Shown here one piece after another: positions 52,170 to 60,968 of a DNA stretch of 64,000 bases; position 1 is the stretch's first letter, and the number at the start of each line of letters is the position of its first letter. The position numbers and the translations under genes were made by a program. This stretch comes from Bradyrhizobium sp. AUGA SZCCT0283. Lineage in GTDB: Bacteria > Pseudomonadota > Alphaproteobacteria > Rhizobiales > Xanthobacteraceae. Location of the stretch: positions 124,001-188,000 of the forward strand of contig NZ_JAFCLU010000006.1 of assembly GCF_018130385.1 (NCBI RefSeq), given 5' to 3'. The notes beneath the pieces were generated by a model that saw nothing but the letters and a program-made list of their open reading frames with translations, was not told the origin of the DNA and searched no databases.

Positions 52170-53900
52170 TTATCCGGTTCGGGCGACACTGCTCTGCGCC
52201 GCGCCGCGCGACAGCCAATTGGCGCCACCGATGAGAACACCGAGCAGAACGGTTTGCACCAGGCTGAACGCTGCGGTCTTTCCGAGGTTGCCGCCTTCGT
52301 AATAGTCGAGCAACAGCACCGACATCACCATGGTGTTGCTGGTGTAGAGAAACAGCGACGAGCCGAGCTCACGGATCGCCAGCACGAACAACAGCGTCAT
52401 CGAGGCGATCACGCCCGGCCGCGCCAAGGGCAGTACGATCGTCCTGATGGTGCCGAGCACGCCCTTGCCGCAGACCCAGGCCGCCTCCTCTAGCTCGCGA
52501 TGAATCTGCAGGAACGAGGTCGACAACGCCTTGACCGTATCCGGCATGAAGCGCGCGATGAACGCCAGCGCCAGAATCCAGATCGTGCCGTAGAGACCGC
52601 CTGGAATGCCGATCCATGCCCAGAGATAGGCGACGCCGACCACGAGGCCGGGAATCGCAACGGGTACGGTCGAAATCAGATCGATCCAGCGCCGGCCTGT
52701 CACCTGGGTACGGTGAATGGTGTAACCGATTGCGAAGGCAAGCGCGCCGCCGACCACGGCGGTGGTGACCCCGACCTCGACCGCGTTGTAGATCGAGCGC
52801 ATGGTCAGCGGATTGTCGAAGATGCTGTAAAAATGCATCAGCGAATATTGCCTGATATCGAACAGGCTCGCAGCATCCCGGATGAACATGAATTTTCGAA
52901 ATGCCGCGACGATCAGCGCAAGCGTCGGCAGAAGCACGACAACGAAGAGATAGACAATGCCAAGGCCGAAGGTGAACCAGCGCCAGCGCCCGAGATCCAG
53001 GCTGCGCGGACGGAACGCCTTGCCGGCGACGGTGGTGTAGCTGCGGCCGCTCAGCACTTTCTGCTGCAGGAACACGAGAAGGCCGGTAACCACCATCAGA
53101 ATGATCGCAACCGCTGCGGCCGTGTTGTAAAGCGGCGGCGACCAGTTCGTGAGCTTGAAAATATAGGTGGTTAGCACCGCAAGATTGGTCGGCGCGCCCA
53201 GTACCGCCGGAATGCCGTAGATGCCGAGCATGACGATGAACGACAGCAACATGCCCGAGACGATCGCCGGCATGATCAGCGGAAACGTCACCGTGAACAG
53301 TGTCGCGAACGCGCTGGCGCCCGAAATCTCCGCGGCCTCCTCCAGACTCGGATCCATGTTGCGCAGCGCTGAAGCGGTGAACATGTAAACATAGGGCGCG
53401 TAGTAAATGCCGAACACGAACACCAGGCCCCACATCGAATAGAAATCGACGCGCCAGTCCAGGCCGATCCATTTGAACATGGTGTTGATCAGGCCGGTCT
53501 TCGGCGATCCCAAAATCGCCCATGCAACTCCGGCAACCAAAGGCGGCGCAAACAACGGCAGGATACTGGCTGCCGCGATGAATCCCTTGAACGGCGTATT
53601 GGTGCGGACGACGATCCAGGAGAACAACAATCCGATCACAACCGCGATCAAAGTGCCACCGCCGCAGGCGATCAGCGTATTCGCCAGCGCCTCGGCGACA
53701 TTCGGGTTCGCCAGCACGGTGAGGAAGTTGGTGACCGAGAGGTGACGGAGCGAGATGCCCTCGACCACCGGATTGGTGTCGGTGAGCGCGCCGAGCAGCA
53801 GCATCAGGATCGGATAGATGACCAGAAAGCCGAGGATCGCCAGCAGGAGCGTGACCCACAGGCCGGCCCACGCGCGCTGCCCCTCACTGGCGCTACGCAT
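52170..53900 (-). CDS. ABC transporter permease, double-length (FbpB-like)
   Basis: A 576-residue permease made of two homologous halves, each with about six helices; the first starts AGLWVTLLLAILGFLVIYPI, the second SLDLGRWRWFTFGLGIVYLF. Two EAA loops are visible: SLEEAAEISGASAFATLFTV and ELEEAAWVCGKGVLGTIRTI. Such a fused form is typical for Fe3+ (FbpB/SfuB) and related importers. The ATG at 53900 was used; an in-frame TTG at 53933 with GAGGGGAAG upstream is an alternative. First gene of the three-gene operon. Confidence 0.9.
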   Translation of the reverse strand: MRSASEGQRAWAGLWVTLLLAILGFLVIYPILMLLLGALTDTNPVVEGISLRHLSVTNFLTVLANPNVAEALANTLIACGGGTLIAVVIGLLFSWIVVRTNTPFKGFIAAASILPLFAPPLVAGVAWAILGSPKTGLINTMFKWIGLDWRVDFYSMWGLVFVFGIYYAPYVYMFTASALRNMDPSLEEAAEISGASAFATLFTVTFPLIMPAIVSGMLLSFIVMLGIYGIPAVLGAPTNLAVLTTYIFKLTNWSPPLYNTAAAVAIILMVVTGLLVFLQQKVLSGRSYTTVAGKAFRPRSLDLGRWRWFTFGLGIVYLFVVVLLPTLALIVAAFRKFMFIRDAASLFDIRQYSLMHFYSIFDNPLTMRSIYNAVEVGVTTAVVGGALAFAIGYTIHRTQVTGRRWIDLISTVPVAIPGLVVGVAYLWAWIGIPGGLYGTIWILALAFIARFMPDTVKALSTSFLQIHRELEEAAWVCGKGVLGTIRTIVLPLARPGVIASMTLLFVLAIRELGSSLFLYTSNTMVMSVLLLDYYEGGNLGKTAAFSLVQTVLLGVLIGGANWLSRGAAQSSVARTG

Positions 53901-54187
53901 GATCTCGCCGCGCCGGCTCGTCTGTCCGTTCAACGCGCTTCCCCTCGAAGGCCGACCGTCTTTTTATGGAATTGCGGTCGCTGTGCGCGGCAAGCCTAGT
54001 CGATCGCGCGGCGGGCGGGAAGGTATCCGAAAGTCGGCGCGTGGATATGGCGCGGAAGGTGCTTTTTTCCGACACCGGCCGCCCCTTCGCATACGCATCA
54101 TGCAGCGGTGTGCCTGTGGCTTGTGTCGCGTCCGTAGTACACGCCGCGGAGGGCGCGACCGCCCCCCGGCGTGGAGAGCCCGATCTA

Positions 54188-55582
54188 ATGTCACTGGATG
54201 CAACCGCAAAGCCGCCCACCCCCGCGCCAATCGACGGCTTGCCCCCGGAACTCCGGCGCTGGGCGGTCGCGGCGATCTTTACCGCGCTGGCGCTGGCCTC
54301 ACTGGATACGGCGATCGCCAACGTTGCCCTTCCCGCCATTGCCGCCGACCTCCATGTCAGCCCGGCCGACGTGGTCTGGGTGGTCAACATTTATCAGATC
54401 GCGCTGGTTGCGACGCTGCTGCCGCTCGGCGCGCTCGGCGAAATCGTCGGCCACCAGCGGATCTATCTCGGCGGCCTGTTGCTGTTCACGCTGGCCTCGC
54501 TCGGTTGCGCCTTGGCATGGTCGCTGCCCAGCCTGACGGCGGCGCGGGCCCTGCAAGGGTTGGGCGCTAGCGGCATCATGAGCGTGAACGCGGCGCTGGT
54601 CCGTTTCGTCTACCCGACCCACATGCTGGGCCGCGGCTTCGGCCACAACGCGCTGGTGGTCGGAACGGCTTTCACGTTCGGGCCGACCATTGCCTCAGCG
54701 ATCCTTGCGATCGGAACATGGCCGTGGCTGTTCGCGATCAACATTCCCTTCGGCGTGATCGCAATCTGGATCGGCCTGAAGACCTTGCCGAAAACGCCGC
54801 GCGCGAAGCACGCGTTCGATTTTGCGAGTGCAGCGCTAACTGCAAGCTGCCTCGGGCTCTTCATTGTCGGCATCGGCAGCGCGGCACATCAGGCGCCACC
54901 CGCGCTGGTCGGACTGGCGCTTGGCGCTGCATTGCTGCTCGGCTGGATCATGACCCGCAGAGATGCGGACCATCCGGCGCCGATGTTGCCGATCGATCTG
55001 TTCCGGCTGCCGATGTTCGCGCTGTCGGCGGCCACGTCGGTTTGTTCATTCGCGGTGCAGGGACTGGCCTTCGTCTCGCTGCCCTTCTACTTCCAGGACG
55101 TGCTGCACCGTTCCCAGGTGGAGACCGGCTTCTTCATGACGCCCTGGCCGCTGGTGGTGGCGATCATGGCGCCGATCGGAGGCCGGCTGTCCGACCGCTA
55201 TCCCGTCGGCATCCTCGGCGGCATCGGTCTGGTGCTGCTCGGCATCGGCATGGCGCTGCTGGCGACGCTGCCACCGGACCCCGGCATCGCCAACATCGTC
55301 TGGCGCACCGTGATTTGCGGGATCGGATTCGGCTTCTTTCAAACGCCCAATCTGCGGGCGCTGATGTCGAGCGCTCCGCCGCATCGCAGTGGAAGCGCGA
55401 GCGGCATCGTCGCGACCGCCCGCCTGACCGGACAGACGCTCGGCGCTGCGCTGGCAGCCCTGTGTTTTGCCCTCGCCGGTCACGACGGTGCGACGGTGGC
55501 GTTGATGCTCGGTGCCGGGTTCGCCGCGCTTGGGAGCCTGATGAGCTTCCTGCGCCTGGCTGTGAGTGCAGAACGGACATGA
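54188..55582 (+). CDS. MFS drug exporter, DHA2 family (14 TM)
   Basis: A 464-residue transporter. It begins AAIFTALALASLDTAIANVA and has NVALPAIAADLHVSPADVVWV, a DHA2 hallmark (D-x-T-x-x-N-V-A-L-P). LGALGEIVGHQRIYLGGLLL is motif A. Homologs (EmrB, QacA-like) expel hydrophobic drugs by proton antiport. Fourteen helices fit the length. I used the ATG at 54188; an in-frame extension to 53966 is Arg-rich and unlikely. The preceding 290-base gap (53901-54187) holds the divergent promoters and no supported gene. Confidence 0.9.
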   Translation: MSLDATAKPPTPAPIDGLPPELRRWAVAAIFTALALASLDTAIANVALPAIAADLHVSPADVVWVVNIYQIALVATLLPLGALGEIVGHQRIYLGGLLLFTLASLGCALAWSLPSLTAARALQGLGASGIMSVNAALVRFVYPTHMLGRGFGHNALVVGTAFTFGPTIASAILAIGTWPWLFAINIPFGVIAIWIGLKTLPKTPRAKHAFDFASAALTASCLGLFIVGIGSAAHQAPPALVGLALGAALLLGWIMTRRDADHPAPMLPIDLFRLPMFALSAATSVCSFAVQGLAFVSLPFYFQDVLHRSQVETGFFMTPWPLVVAIMAPIGGRLSDRYPVGILGGIGLVLLGIGMALLATLPPDPGIANIVWRTVICGIGFGFFQTPNLRALMSSAPPHRSGSASGIVATARLTGQTLGAALAALCFALAGHDGATVALMLGAGFAALGSLMSFLRLAVSAERT

Positions 55583-55735
55583 CAGCCATGCAAGGGCGCG
55601 TGCCCACGCAACACCGGCCGATCAGATTTCATCCGGCTCGTAAGCACGCATTTTCTTGATTTGAACTATCGCAAGTTGCACGCCATCTTCCCGCGCGCAG
55701 CTCACTCGGTGGATTGAGCGAACAGGGGATAAGCG

Positions 55736-56185
55736 ATGGCAAACCTCACAATCAACGGCAAGACAATCAGCGTGGACGTCGAAGACGACACGCCGCTGCT
55801 TTGGGCGATCCGGGAGAACGTCGGACTGACCGGCACCAAATATGGATGCGGCATTGCACAATGCGGCGCCTGCACCGTGCATGTCGACGGGGTCGCAATG
55901 CGCGCCTGCGGCGTCACGGTCAGCGAAGCCGTCGGCAAGCAGATCACCACGATCGAGGGACTCGCCAGCAATGGCGCGCTGCACAAGGTGCAGCAGGCCT
56001 GGGTGGCCAACGACGTGCCGCAATGCGGCTATTGCCAGAGCGGCATGATCATGGCGGTCGCAGCCCTTCTCAAGGAGAAGCCGAAGCCGACCGACCAGGA
56101 CATCAACGAGGCCATCACCAATATCTGCCGATGCGGGACCTTCCAGCAGGTCCGCGAGGCGATCCACGCCGCCGCGAACGCTTGA
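55736..56185 (+). CDS. Isoquinoline-1-oxidoreductase-type iron-sulfur subunit
   Basis: A 149-residue protein carrying two [2Fe-2S] clusters. The plant-type cluster is [17 protein letters not shown] with a later AMRACG (Cys38, 43, 46, 58); the second is [13 protein letters not shown] and NICRCGTF in the helical C-terminal domain. This is the small subunit of the molybdenum hydroxylase encoded next to it, shuttling electrons from Mo to an acceptor, usually a cytochrome c in the periplasm for the IorAB type. The gene is 10 bases upstream of the large subunit. The start at 55736 follows GGGGATAAGCG. Confidence 0.92.
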   Translation: MANLTINGKTISVDVEDDTPLLWAIRENVGLTGTKYGCGIAQCGACTVHVDGVAMRACGVTVSEAVGKQITTIEGLASNGALHKVQQAWVANDVPQCGYCQSGMIMAVAALLKEKPKPTDQDINEAITNICRCGTFQQVREAIHAAANA

Positions 56186-56195
56186 GGGGGAAGCC

Positions 56196-58382
56196 ATGAA
56201 CAAGCACGTCATGCCCAAACTTACTCGCCGCGGCTTCGTGATCGGCACCGCTGCTGCCGGCGCCGGCCTCGCCATCGGCCTCGATATTCCCTTCGGCGGA
56301 CCGACGGTCGTCCGAGCCGCCGACGGCTCGCCCGAGGTCAATGTCTGGGTGGTGATCCGCCCCGACGACACGACCGTGATTCGCATTGCCCGCTCGGAGA
56401 TGGGCCAAGGCACCCTCACCGGCCTCGCCCAGCTTGTCGCCGAAGAACTCGAATGCGACTGGTCGAAGGTCGTCACCGAGTATCCGACCCCCGGTCAAAG
56501 TGTCGCACGCAAGCGCCCCTGGGGCGACTTCTCGACCGGGGGCAGCCGCGGCATTCGCACCAGCCAGGAGTATGTCCGCAAGGGCGGCGCCACCGCGCGG
56601 GTGATGCTGATCCAGGCCGCCGCCAACGAGTGGAAGGTGCCTGCCTCGGAATGCACCGCCGCCAACAGCGTCATCACCCACACGCCGTCGGGCAAGACCA
56701 CGACCTACGGCAAGGTGGTTGAAGCCGCCGCCAAGCTCGAACCGCCGGCGGATGTCAAGCTGAAGGATCCCAAGGACTGGAAGATCGCCGGCAAGGGCGT
56801 CAAGCGGCTCGATACGCTCGACAAGACCACCGGCGCGATGATCTACGGCGCCGACGTCAAGCTGCCCGGCATGCTCAACGCCGCGATCAAGGATTGCCCC
56901 GTGTTCGGCGGCAAGCTGAAGAGCTACGACGAAGCCAAAGTCATGGGCATGAAGGGCGTCAAGAAGGTCGTGCGTGTCAATGACAGCACTGTCGCCGTCG
57001 TCGCCGATACCTGGTGGCACGCCAAAACCGCGCTCGATGCGCTGCCGATCGTCTGGGACGAAGGCGAGAACGCCAAAGTCTCCAGCGAGTCGATCGCCAA
57101 ATGGCTGGCCGAAGGCCTCGACAATGCGCAGCCGGCTTACATCGGCAACCAGAACGGCGATGCCAAGGCCGCGATTGCCTCTGCCGCCAAGAAGGTCGAA
57201 GCGGTCTACAACTATCCCTACCAGAACCATGCGACCATGGAGCCGATGAACGCCACGGCGCTCTATACACCGGACAAATGCGAGGTCTGGTGCGGTACAC
57301 AGAACGGCGAAGCGGCATTTGCAGCCGCAATAGAAGCGTCGGGACTGCCGGCCGAAAAATGCGAGGTGCACAAGCTCATTCTCGGCGGCGGCTTCGGCCG
57401 GCGCGGCATGACGGATTATGTCCGGCAGGCTGTCATCATCGCCAAGCAGATGCCGGGCACGCCGGTCAAGCTGCTGTGGTCGCGCGAAGAGGACATGGCG
57501 CAAGGCAAGTTTCATCCGGTGACGCAATGCAAAATGACCGGGGCCTTCGATGCCGACAACAATCTCACCGCGCTGCACGTCAGATTGTCCGGCCAATCGA
57601 TCCTGTACACGGTGCGTCCGGGTGCGCTCGTGAACGGCATGGATACGGCTGCGTTTCAGGGCCTGAGTCCTTCCGGCGACGCGGCGATCGGCTACTCCGT
57701 GCCGAACCTGCTGGTCGAGCATTCCATGCGCAATCCCCACGTTCCGCCGGGCTTCTGGCGCGGCGTCAACGTCAATCAGAATGCGATCTATATGGAATGC
57801 TTCATGGATGAACTGGCGCAGTCGGTCGGCCAGGATCCGGTGGAATTCCGCCGCAAGCTGATGAGCAAGCATCCGAAGCATCTTGCCGTGCTCAACGCCG
57901 TGGCCGAGAAGATCGGCTGGGGCAAGCCCGCGCCGCAAGGCGTCTATCGCGGGATTGCGCAGGTGATGGGCTATGGCAGCTATGTCGCGGGTGCCGCCGA
58001 GATCTCCGTCACCGACGGCAGCAAGATCAAGGTGCATCGCATCATCGCTTCGACCGATCCCGGCTACATCGTCAATCCGGCGCAGGTCGAGCGGCAGATC
58101 GCGGGCTCCTTTGTCTATGGCCTGTCCGCGCTGTTCTACGGCGGCTGCACGGTGAAGGACGGCAAGATCGAGCAGACCAACTTCGACACCTACAATTCGA
58201 TGCGGATTGCCGAGATGCCGAAGGTGGAATGCGTCATGGTGCCGAGCGGCGGCTTCTGGGGCGGCGTTGGCGAGCCGACCATCGGCGTCGCCGCGCCCGC
58301 GGTGCTCAACGCCTATTTCGCGGCCACCGGCAAACGCATCCGTTCGGTGCCGCTGAAGGACCAGAACATCACGTTTGCCTGA
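56196..58382 (+). CDS. Isoquinoline-1-oxidoreductase-type molybdopterin subunit (Tat-exported)
   Basis: A 728-residue aldehyde-oxidase/xanthine-dehydrogenase-family subunit. LTRRGFVIGTAAAGAGLAIG is a Tat leader, which is the mark of the periplasmic IorB type (single large subunit plus small Fe-S subunit). Molybdopterin-binding segments include RSEMGQGTLTGLAQLVAEEL, DFSTGGSRGIRTSQEYVRKG, LGGGFGRRGMTDYVRQA and PPGFWRGVNVNQNAIYMECF, ending GGFWGGVGEPTIGVAAPAV. It oxidises a small aldehyde or N-heterocycle. A strong terminator follows at 58388, so it is a separate transcript from sox. Substrate unknown. Confidence 0.92.
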   Translation: MNKHVMPKLTRRGFVIGTAAAGAGLAIGLDIPFGGPTVVRAADGSPEVNVWVVIRPDDTTVIRIARSEMGQGTLTGLAQLVAEELECDWSKVVTEYPTPGQSVARKRPWGDFSTGGSRGIRTSQEYVRKGGATARVMLIQAAANEWKVPASECTAANSVITHTPSGKTTTYGKVVEAAAKLEPPADVKLKDPKDWKIAGKGVKRLDTLDKTTGAMIYGADVKLPGMLNAAIKDCPVFGGKLKSYDEAKVMGMKGVKKVVRVNDSTVAVVADTWWHAKTALDALPIVWDEGENAKVSSESIAKWLAEGLDNAQPAYIGNQNGDAKAAIASAAKKVEAVYNYPYQNHATMEPMNATALYTPDKCEVWCGTQNGEAAFAAAIEASGLPAEKCEVHKLILGGGFGRRGMTDYVRQAVIIAKQMPGTPVKLLWSREEDMAQGKFHPVTQCKMTGAFDADNNLTALHVRLSGQSILYTVRPGALVNGMDTAAFQGLSPSGDAAIGYSVPNLLVEHSMRNPHVPPGFWRGVNVNQNAIYMECFMDELAQSVGQDPVEFRRKLMSKHPKHLAVLNAVAEKIGWGKPAPQGVYRGIAQVMGYGSYVAGAAEISVTDGSKIKVHRIIASTDPGYIVNPAQVERQIAGSFVYGLSALFYGGCTVKDGKIEQTNFDTYNSMRIAEMPKVECVMVPSGGFWGGVGEPTIGVAAPAVLNAYFAATGKRIRSVPLKDQNITFA

Positions 58383-58387
58383 CAATA

Positions 58388-58423
58388 GGGGCGGCGGCCT
58401 CACTCCGGTCGCCGCCCCCTTTT
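58388..58423 (+). terminator. Rho-independent terminator after the molybdopterin subunit
   Basis: GGGGCGGCG and CGCCGCCCC form a 9-base perfect stem around a 13-base loop, followed by CTTTT. It begins 6 bases after the stop of the gene at 58382 and ends 14 bases before soxF, separating the two. Confidence 0.8.
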
Positions 58424-58436
58424 CCGGATTGCAGCC

Positions 58437-59711
58437 ATGCATGCCACGCGCCCGATGACGCGCAGGGATGTCGCTCGCGGCATCGCCGCGGCTACGGCGG
58501 CCGCCACTCTACCCTGCCCGGCATTGGCGCAAGGCGCGGCGCATGTCGTCGTGATAGGCGGTGGATTCGGCGGCGCGAACTGCGCGAAAGCGCTGCGGCA
58601 GCTCGATCCAAAACTTCAAGTGAGCTTGATCGAGCCAAATCAAACCTTTACCGCCTGCCCGTTCAGCAACGAGGTGATCGCGGGCATGCGGGAATTGCCG
58701 GCGCAGCAATTCAGCTATGACAGGATTGCTGCAGGCGGCGTGACCGTCATTCCACAAGCCGCGGCGAAGGTCGATCCGCAGACGCGCAGCATCGCGCTGG
58801 CCGATGGCAATTCGCTCGCCTACGACCGCCTCGTGCTGTCGCCCGGCATCGACCTGCGATTTGATGCCCTGCCCGGCTATGACGAAGCCACCTCGGCCAA
58901 AATGCCCCATGCGTGGAAGGCGGGCGAACAGACGATGCTGCTGCGCAGACAGATCGAAGCCATGCAGGATGGCGGGACGGTCGTGATCACCGTGCCCGCG
59001 GCTCCCTTGCGCTGTCCGCCCGCGCCCTACGAGCGCGCCAGCCTCATCGCGCATTATCTGAAAACGCGAAAGCCGCGTTCGAAGGTCTTGATCCTCGATG
59101 CGAAGGACGGTTTTTCGCAGCAAAGGCTGTTCGAGGCCGCGTGGAAGGAGCTTTATCCCGGCATGATCGAGCGGATCGCGCTCTCACAAGGCGGAAGAGT
59201 GACCTCGGTCGATCCCGCGACCAACACCATCATCACCGACTTCGGCAATTATGTCGCCGACGTCGCCAGCGTGATCCCGCCGCAGAAGGCCGGGCGCATC
59301 GCCGAGCTCGCTGGAGCCGCGGACACCACCGGCTGGTGCCCAATCGATCCCACGAGCTTTGCCTCGAAACTGGTGCCTAACATTCACGTCATCGGCGACG
59401 CCTGCATCGCCGGACAAATTCCGAAAGCGGCGTCGGCCGCCAGTGCGCAAGGCAAGGCTTGCGCGGCTGGCATCGTGGCCATGCTATCGGGCAAGGCGCC
59501 CGAGACGCCGCGGCTGAGCGGCGCCTGCTACAACACGGTCGCACCTGGCTATGCCTTCTCGCTGTCAGGCGTCTATCAGCCGAAGGACGGCCAGTTCGCC
59601 GAGGTCGAAGGTGCGACGAGTCCGGTCAACGCTTCGCGCGACATGCGCCAGCGCGAAGCGGAAGCTGCGGAAACCTGGTTCAGGACGATTACGGTGGAAA
59701 CGTTTGGCTAG
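58437..59711 (+). CDS. soxF: Sulfide-dehydrogenase-type flavoprotein (SoxF/FccB)
   Basis: A 424-residue periplasmic flavoprotein. The Tat leader MTRRDVARGIAAATAAATLP ends ALAQ; the FAD motif is VVVIGGGFGGANCAKALRQL. Two active-site Cys lie in FTACPFSNEVIAG and PIDPTSF-type redox region (LRCPPAPYERASL). The second FAD segment is VIGDACIAGQIPKAASAASA, and the C-terminal flavocytochrome domain reads CYNTVAPGYAFSLSGVYQP. It oxidises sulfide and boosts the Sox system in relatives (SoxF) or pairs with a cytochrome (FccAB). Start MHATRP at 58437 directly after the terminator. Confidence 0.9.
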   Translation: MHATRPMTRRDVARGIAAATAAATLPCPALAQGAAHVVVIGGGFGGANCAKALRQLDPKLQVSLIEPNQTFTACPFSNEVIAGMRELPAQQFSYDRIAAGGVTVIPQAAAKVDPQTRSIALADGNSLAYDRLVLSPGIDLRFDALPGYDEATSAKMPHAWKAGEQTMLLRRQIEAMQDGGTVVITVPAAPLRCPPAPYERASLIAHYLKTRKPRSKVLILDAKDGFSQQRLFEAAWKELYPGMIERIALSQGGRVTSVDPATNTIITDFGNYVADVASVIPPQKAGRIAELAGAADTTGWCPIDPTSFASKLVPNIHVIGDACIAGQIPKAASAASAQGKACAAGIVAMLSGKAPETPRLSGACYNTVAPGYAFSLSGVYQPKDGQFAEVEGATSPVNASRDMRQREAEAAETWFRTITVETFG

Positions 59712-60159
59712 ATCGAGGGTTCATATCGGGATGTTGCTTGCAGGCCCGCTGCTTGCCGTGCCCTGCCCGGCCAGCGCGCAGGCGCTGCCCCCCTATGCCG
59801 TCGTCGGCGACGCCATTCCGGAACCGCTCACGAGTGCGCGCGGCGACGCGGCGCGCGGGCGCGCCCTCGTCGTCGAACGTTCCAGCACTTGCATCCTCTG
59901 CCATAGCGGCCCATTTCCCGAACAGAAATTCCAGGGCGATCTGGCCCCCAGCCTCGCCGGTTCCGGCCGCCGCTGGTCGGAGGGTCAGCTCAGGCTTCGG
60001 CTGGTGGACGCCTCGCGTCTCAATGCCGCGACCATCATGCCGTCCTATTACCGCGTGGACGGCCTGCACCGCGTCGGGACGCTGTGGCGCGGCAAGCCGA
60101 TCCTGTCGGCCGAACAGATCGAGGATATCGTGGCGTATCTCGGAAGCTTGCGCGAATAG
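59704..60159 (+). CDS. soxX: Sulfur-oxidising cytochrome c, SoxX
   Basis: A monoheme cytochrome c. The heme site is STCILCHSGPFPEQKF (C-x2-C-H, Cys63, Cys66, His67 from the TTG start), the methionine ligand is in ATIMPSYYRVDGL, and LSAEQIEDIVAYLGSLRE is the SoxX C-terminus. It pairs with SoxA and attaches thiosulfate to SoxY. I give a TTG start at 59704, 8 bases inside soxF, because the leader then is MARSRVHIG plus a hydrophobic core; the ATG at 59731 leaves a signal peptide without a positive n-region. Either start leaves the mature protein unchanged. It lies 9 bases upstream of soxY. Confidence 0.85.
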   Translation: MARSRVHIGMLLAGPLLAVPCPASAQALPPYAVVGDAIPEPLTSARGDAARGRALVVERSSTCILCHSGPFPEQKFQGDLAPSLAGSGRRWSEGQLRLRLVDASRLNAATIMPSYYRVDGLHRVGTLWRGKPILSAEQIEDIVAYLGSLRE

Positions 60160-60168
60160 GAAGGCACG

Positions 60169-60648
60169 ATGCAGCAACGACCCAATTCATCACGCCGCCA
60201 GTTCCTCGGCCTCGCCGGTGGCGCAGCTGTGCTCGGCGTCATCCCCATCGTTACCGTTCGTCCCGCAGAGGCGACGCCCGCGATGCTTGCCTCCGCCATC
60301 CAGAGCGTCACCGGCGGCGCGACGGTCCGCACCGGCAAGGTCAAGCTCGATATCCCGCCGCTGGTCGAGAACGGCAACACGGTTCCGATGACGGTCAGCG
60401 TTATCAACCCGATGGCCCCGGAGGATCACGTCCGCAGCATTCACGTCTTCAACGAAAAGAATCCGCAACCCAACATCGCCAATTTCCATCTCGGCCCTCA
60501 TAACGGCCGGGCGCAGGTTTCGACCCGCATCCGTCTCGCCGACAGCCAGAAGATCGTCGCGATCGCAAGGCTCTCGGACGGGTCGTTCTGGTCGGCCAGC
60601 GTCGACGTCGTGGTGACGCTCGCCGCCTGCACCGAGGAGGTGATCTGA
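60169..60648 (+). CDS. soxY: Thiosulfate carrier protein SoxY (variant C-terminus)
   Basis: A 159-residue periplasmic carrier. The Tat leader is RRQFLGLAGGAAVLGVIPIV. The mature domain contains VPMTVSVINPMAPEDHVRSI, IANFHLGPHNGRAQVSTRIR and SQKIVAIARLSDGSFWSASV. SoxY covalently holds sulfur intermediates on the Cys of a C-terminal GGCGG arm in Paracoccus. Here the arm reads TLAACTEEVI: the Cys is kept but the glycines are not, and it is followed by five further residues. It may be a natural variant of this group. The stop overlaps the soxZ start (TGATG). Confidence 0.88.
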   Translation: MQQRPNSSRRQFLGLAGGAAVLGVIPIVTVRPAEATPAMLASAIQSVTGGATVRTGKVKLDIPPLVENGNTVPMTVSVINPMAPEDHVRSIHVFNEKNPQPNIANFHLGPHNGRAQVSTRIRLADSQKIVAIARLSDGSFWSASVDVVVTLAACTEEVI

Positions 60649-60968
60649 TGGCCTCGGCACTGATCAACGTTCCAGCGAAAGCCAAGCGCGGCGACATTAT
60701 CGAGATCAAGACGCTGATGTCGCACATCATGGAAACCGGCTATCGCCATATGGCGTCAGGCGAAGTCGTTCCACGCGACATCATCACGAGCTTTACCTGC
60801 CGCTTCAACGGCAACGAGATTTTCCGCGCCGACCTGTTTCCGGCGATCGCCGCCAACCCCTTCATCACCTTCTTCACCACCGCGACCGAGAGTGGCAAGT
60901 TCGAGTTCGAATGGATCGGCGACCAGGGGTTTTCCGAAACCGCGTCCGCTTCGATTATGGTCGAATGA
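60648..60968 (+). CDS. soxZ: SoxZ, partner of the thiosulfate carrier
   Basis: A 106-residue protein with no signal peptide of its own; it is exported with SoxY. It has the SoxZ strand pattern INVPAKAKRGDIIEIKTLMSH, then METGYRHMASGEVVPRDII and FTCRFNGNEIFRADLFPAIA, ending FEWIGDQGFSETASASIMVE. It wraps SoxY to form the SoxYZ carrier. Start ATG overlaps the soxY stop by one base, and its own stop overlaps soxA (ATGA), so the three are translationally coupled. Confidence 0.92.
   Translation: MASALINVPAKAKRGDIIEIKTLMSHIMETGYRHMASGEVVPRDIITSFTCRFNGNEIFRADLFPAIAANPFITFFTTATESGKFEFEWIGDQGFSETASASIMVE

Noticed and set aside
56115..58442. A 775-codon open frame on the minus strand
   Set aside because: Mirror of the molybdopterin subunit gene, with no motif and no ribosome site; a composition shadow.
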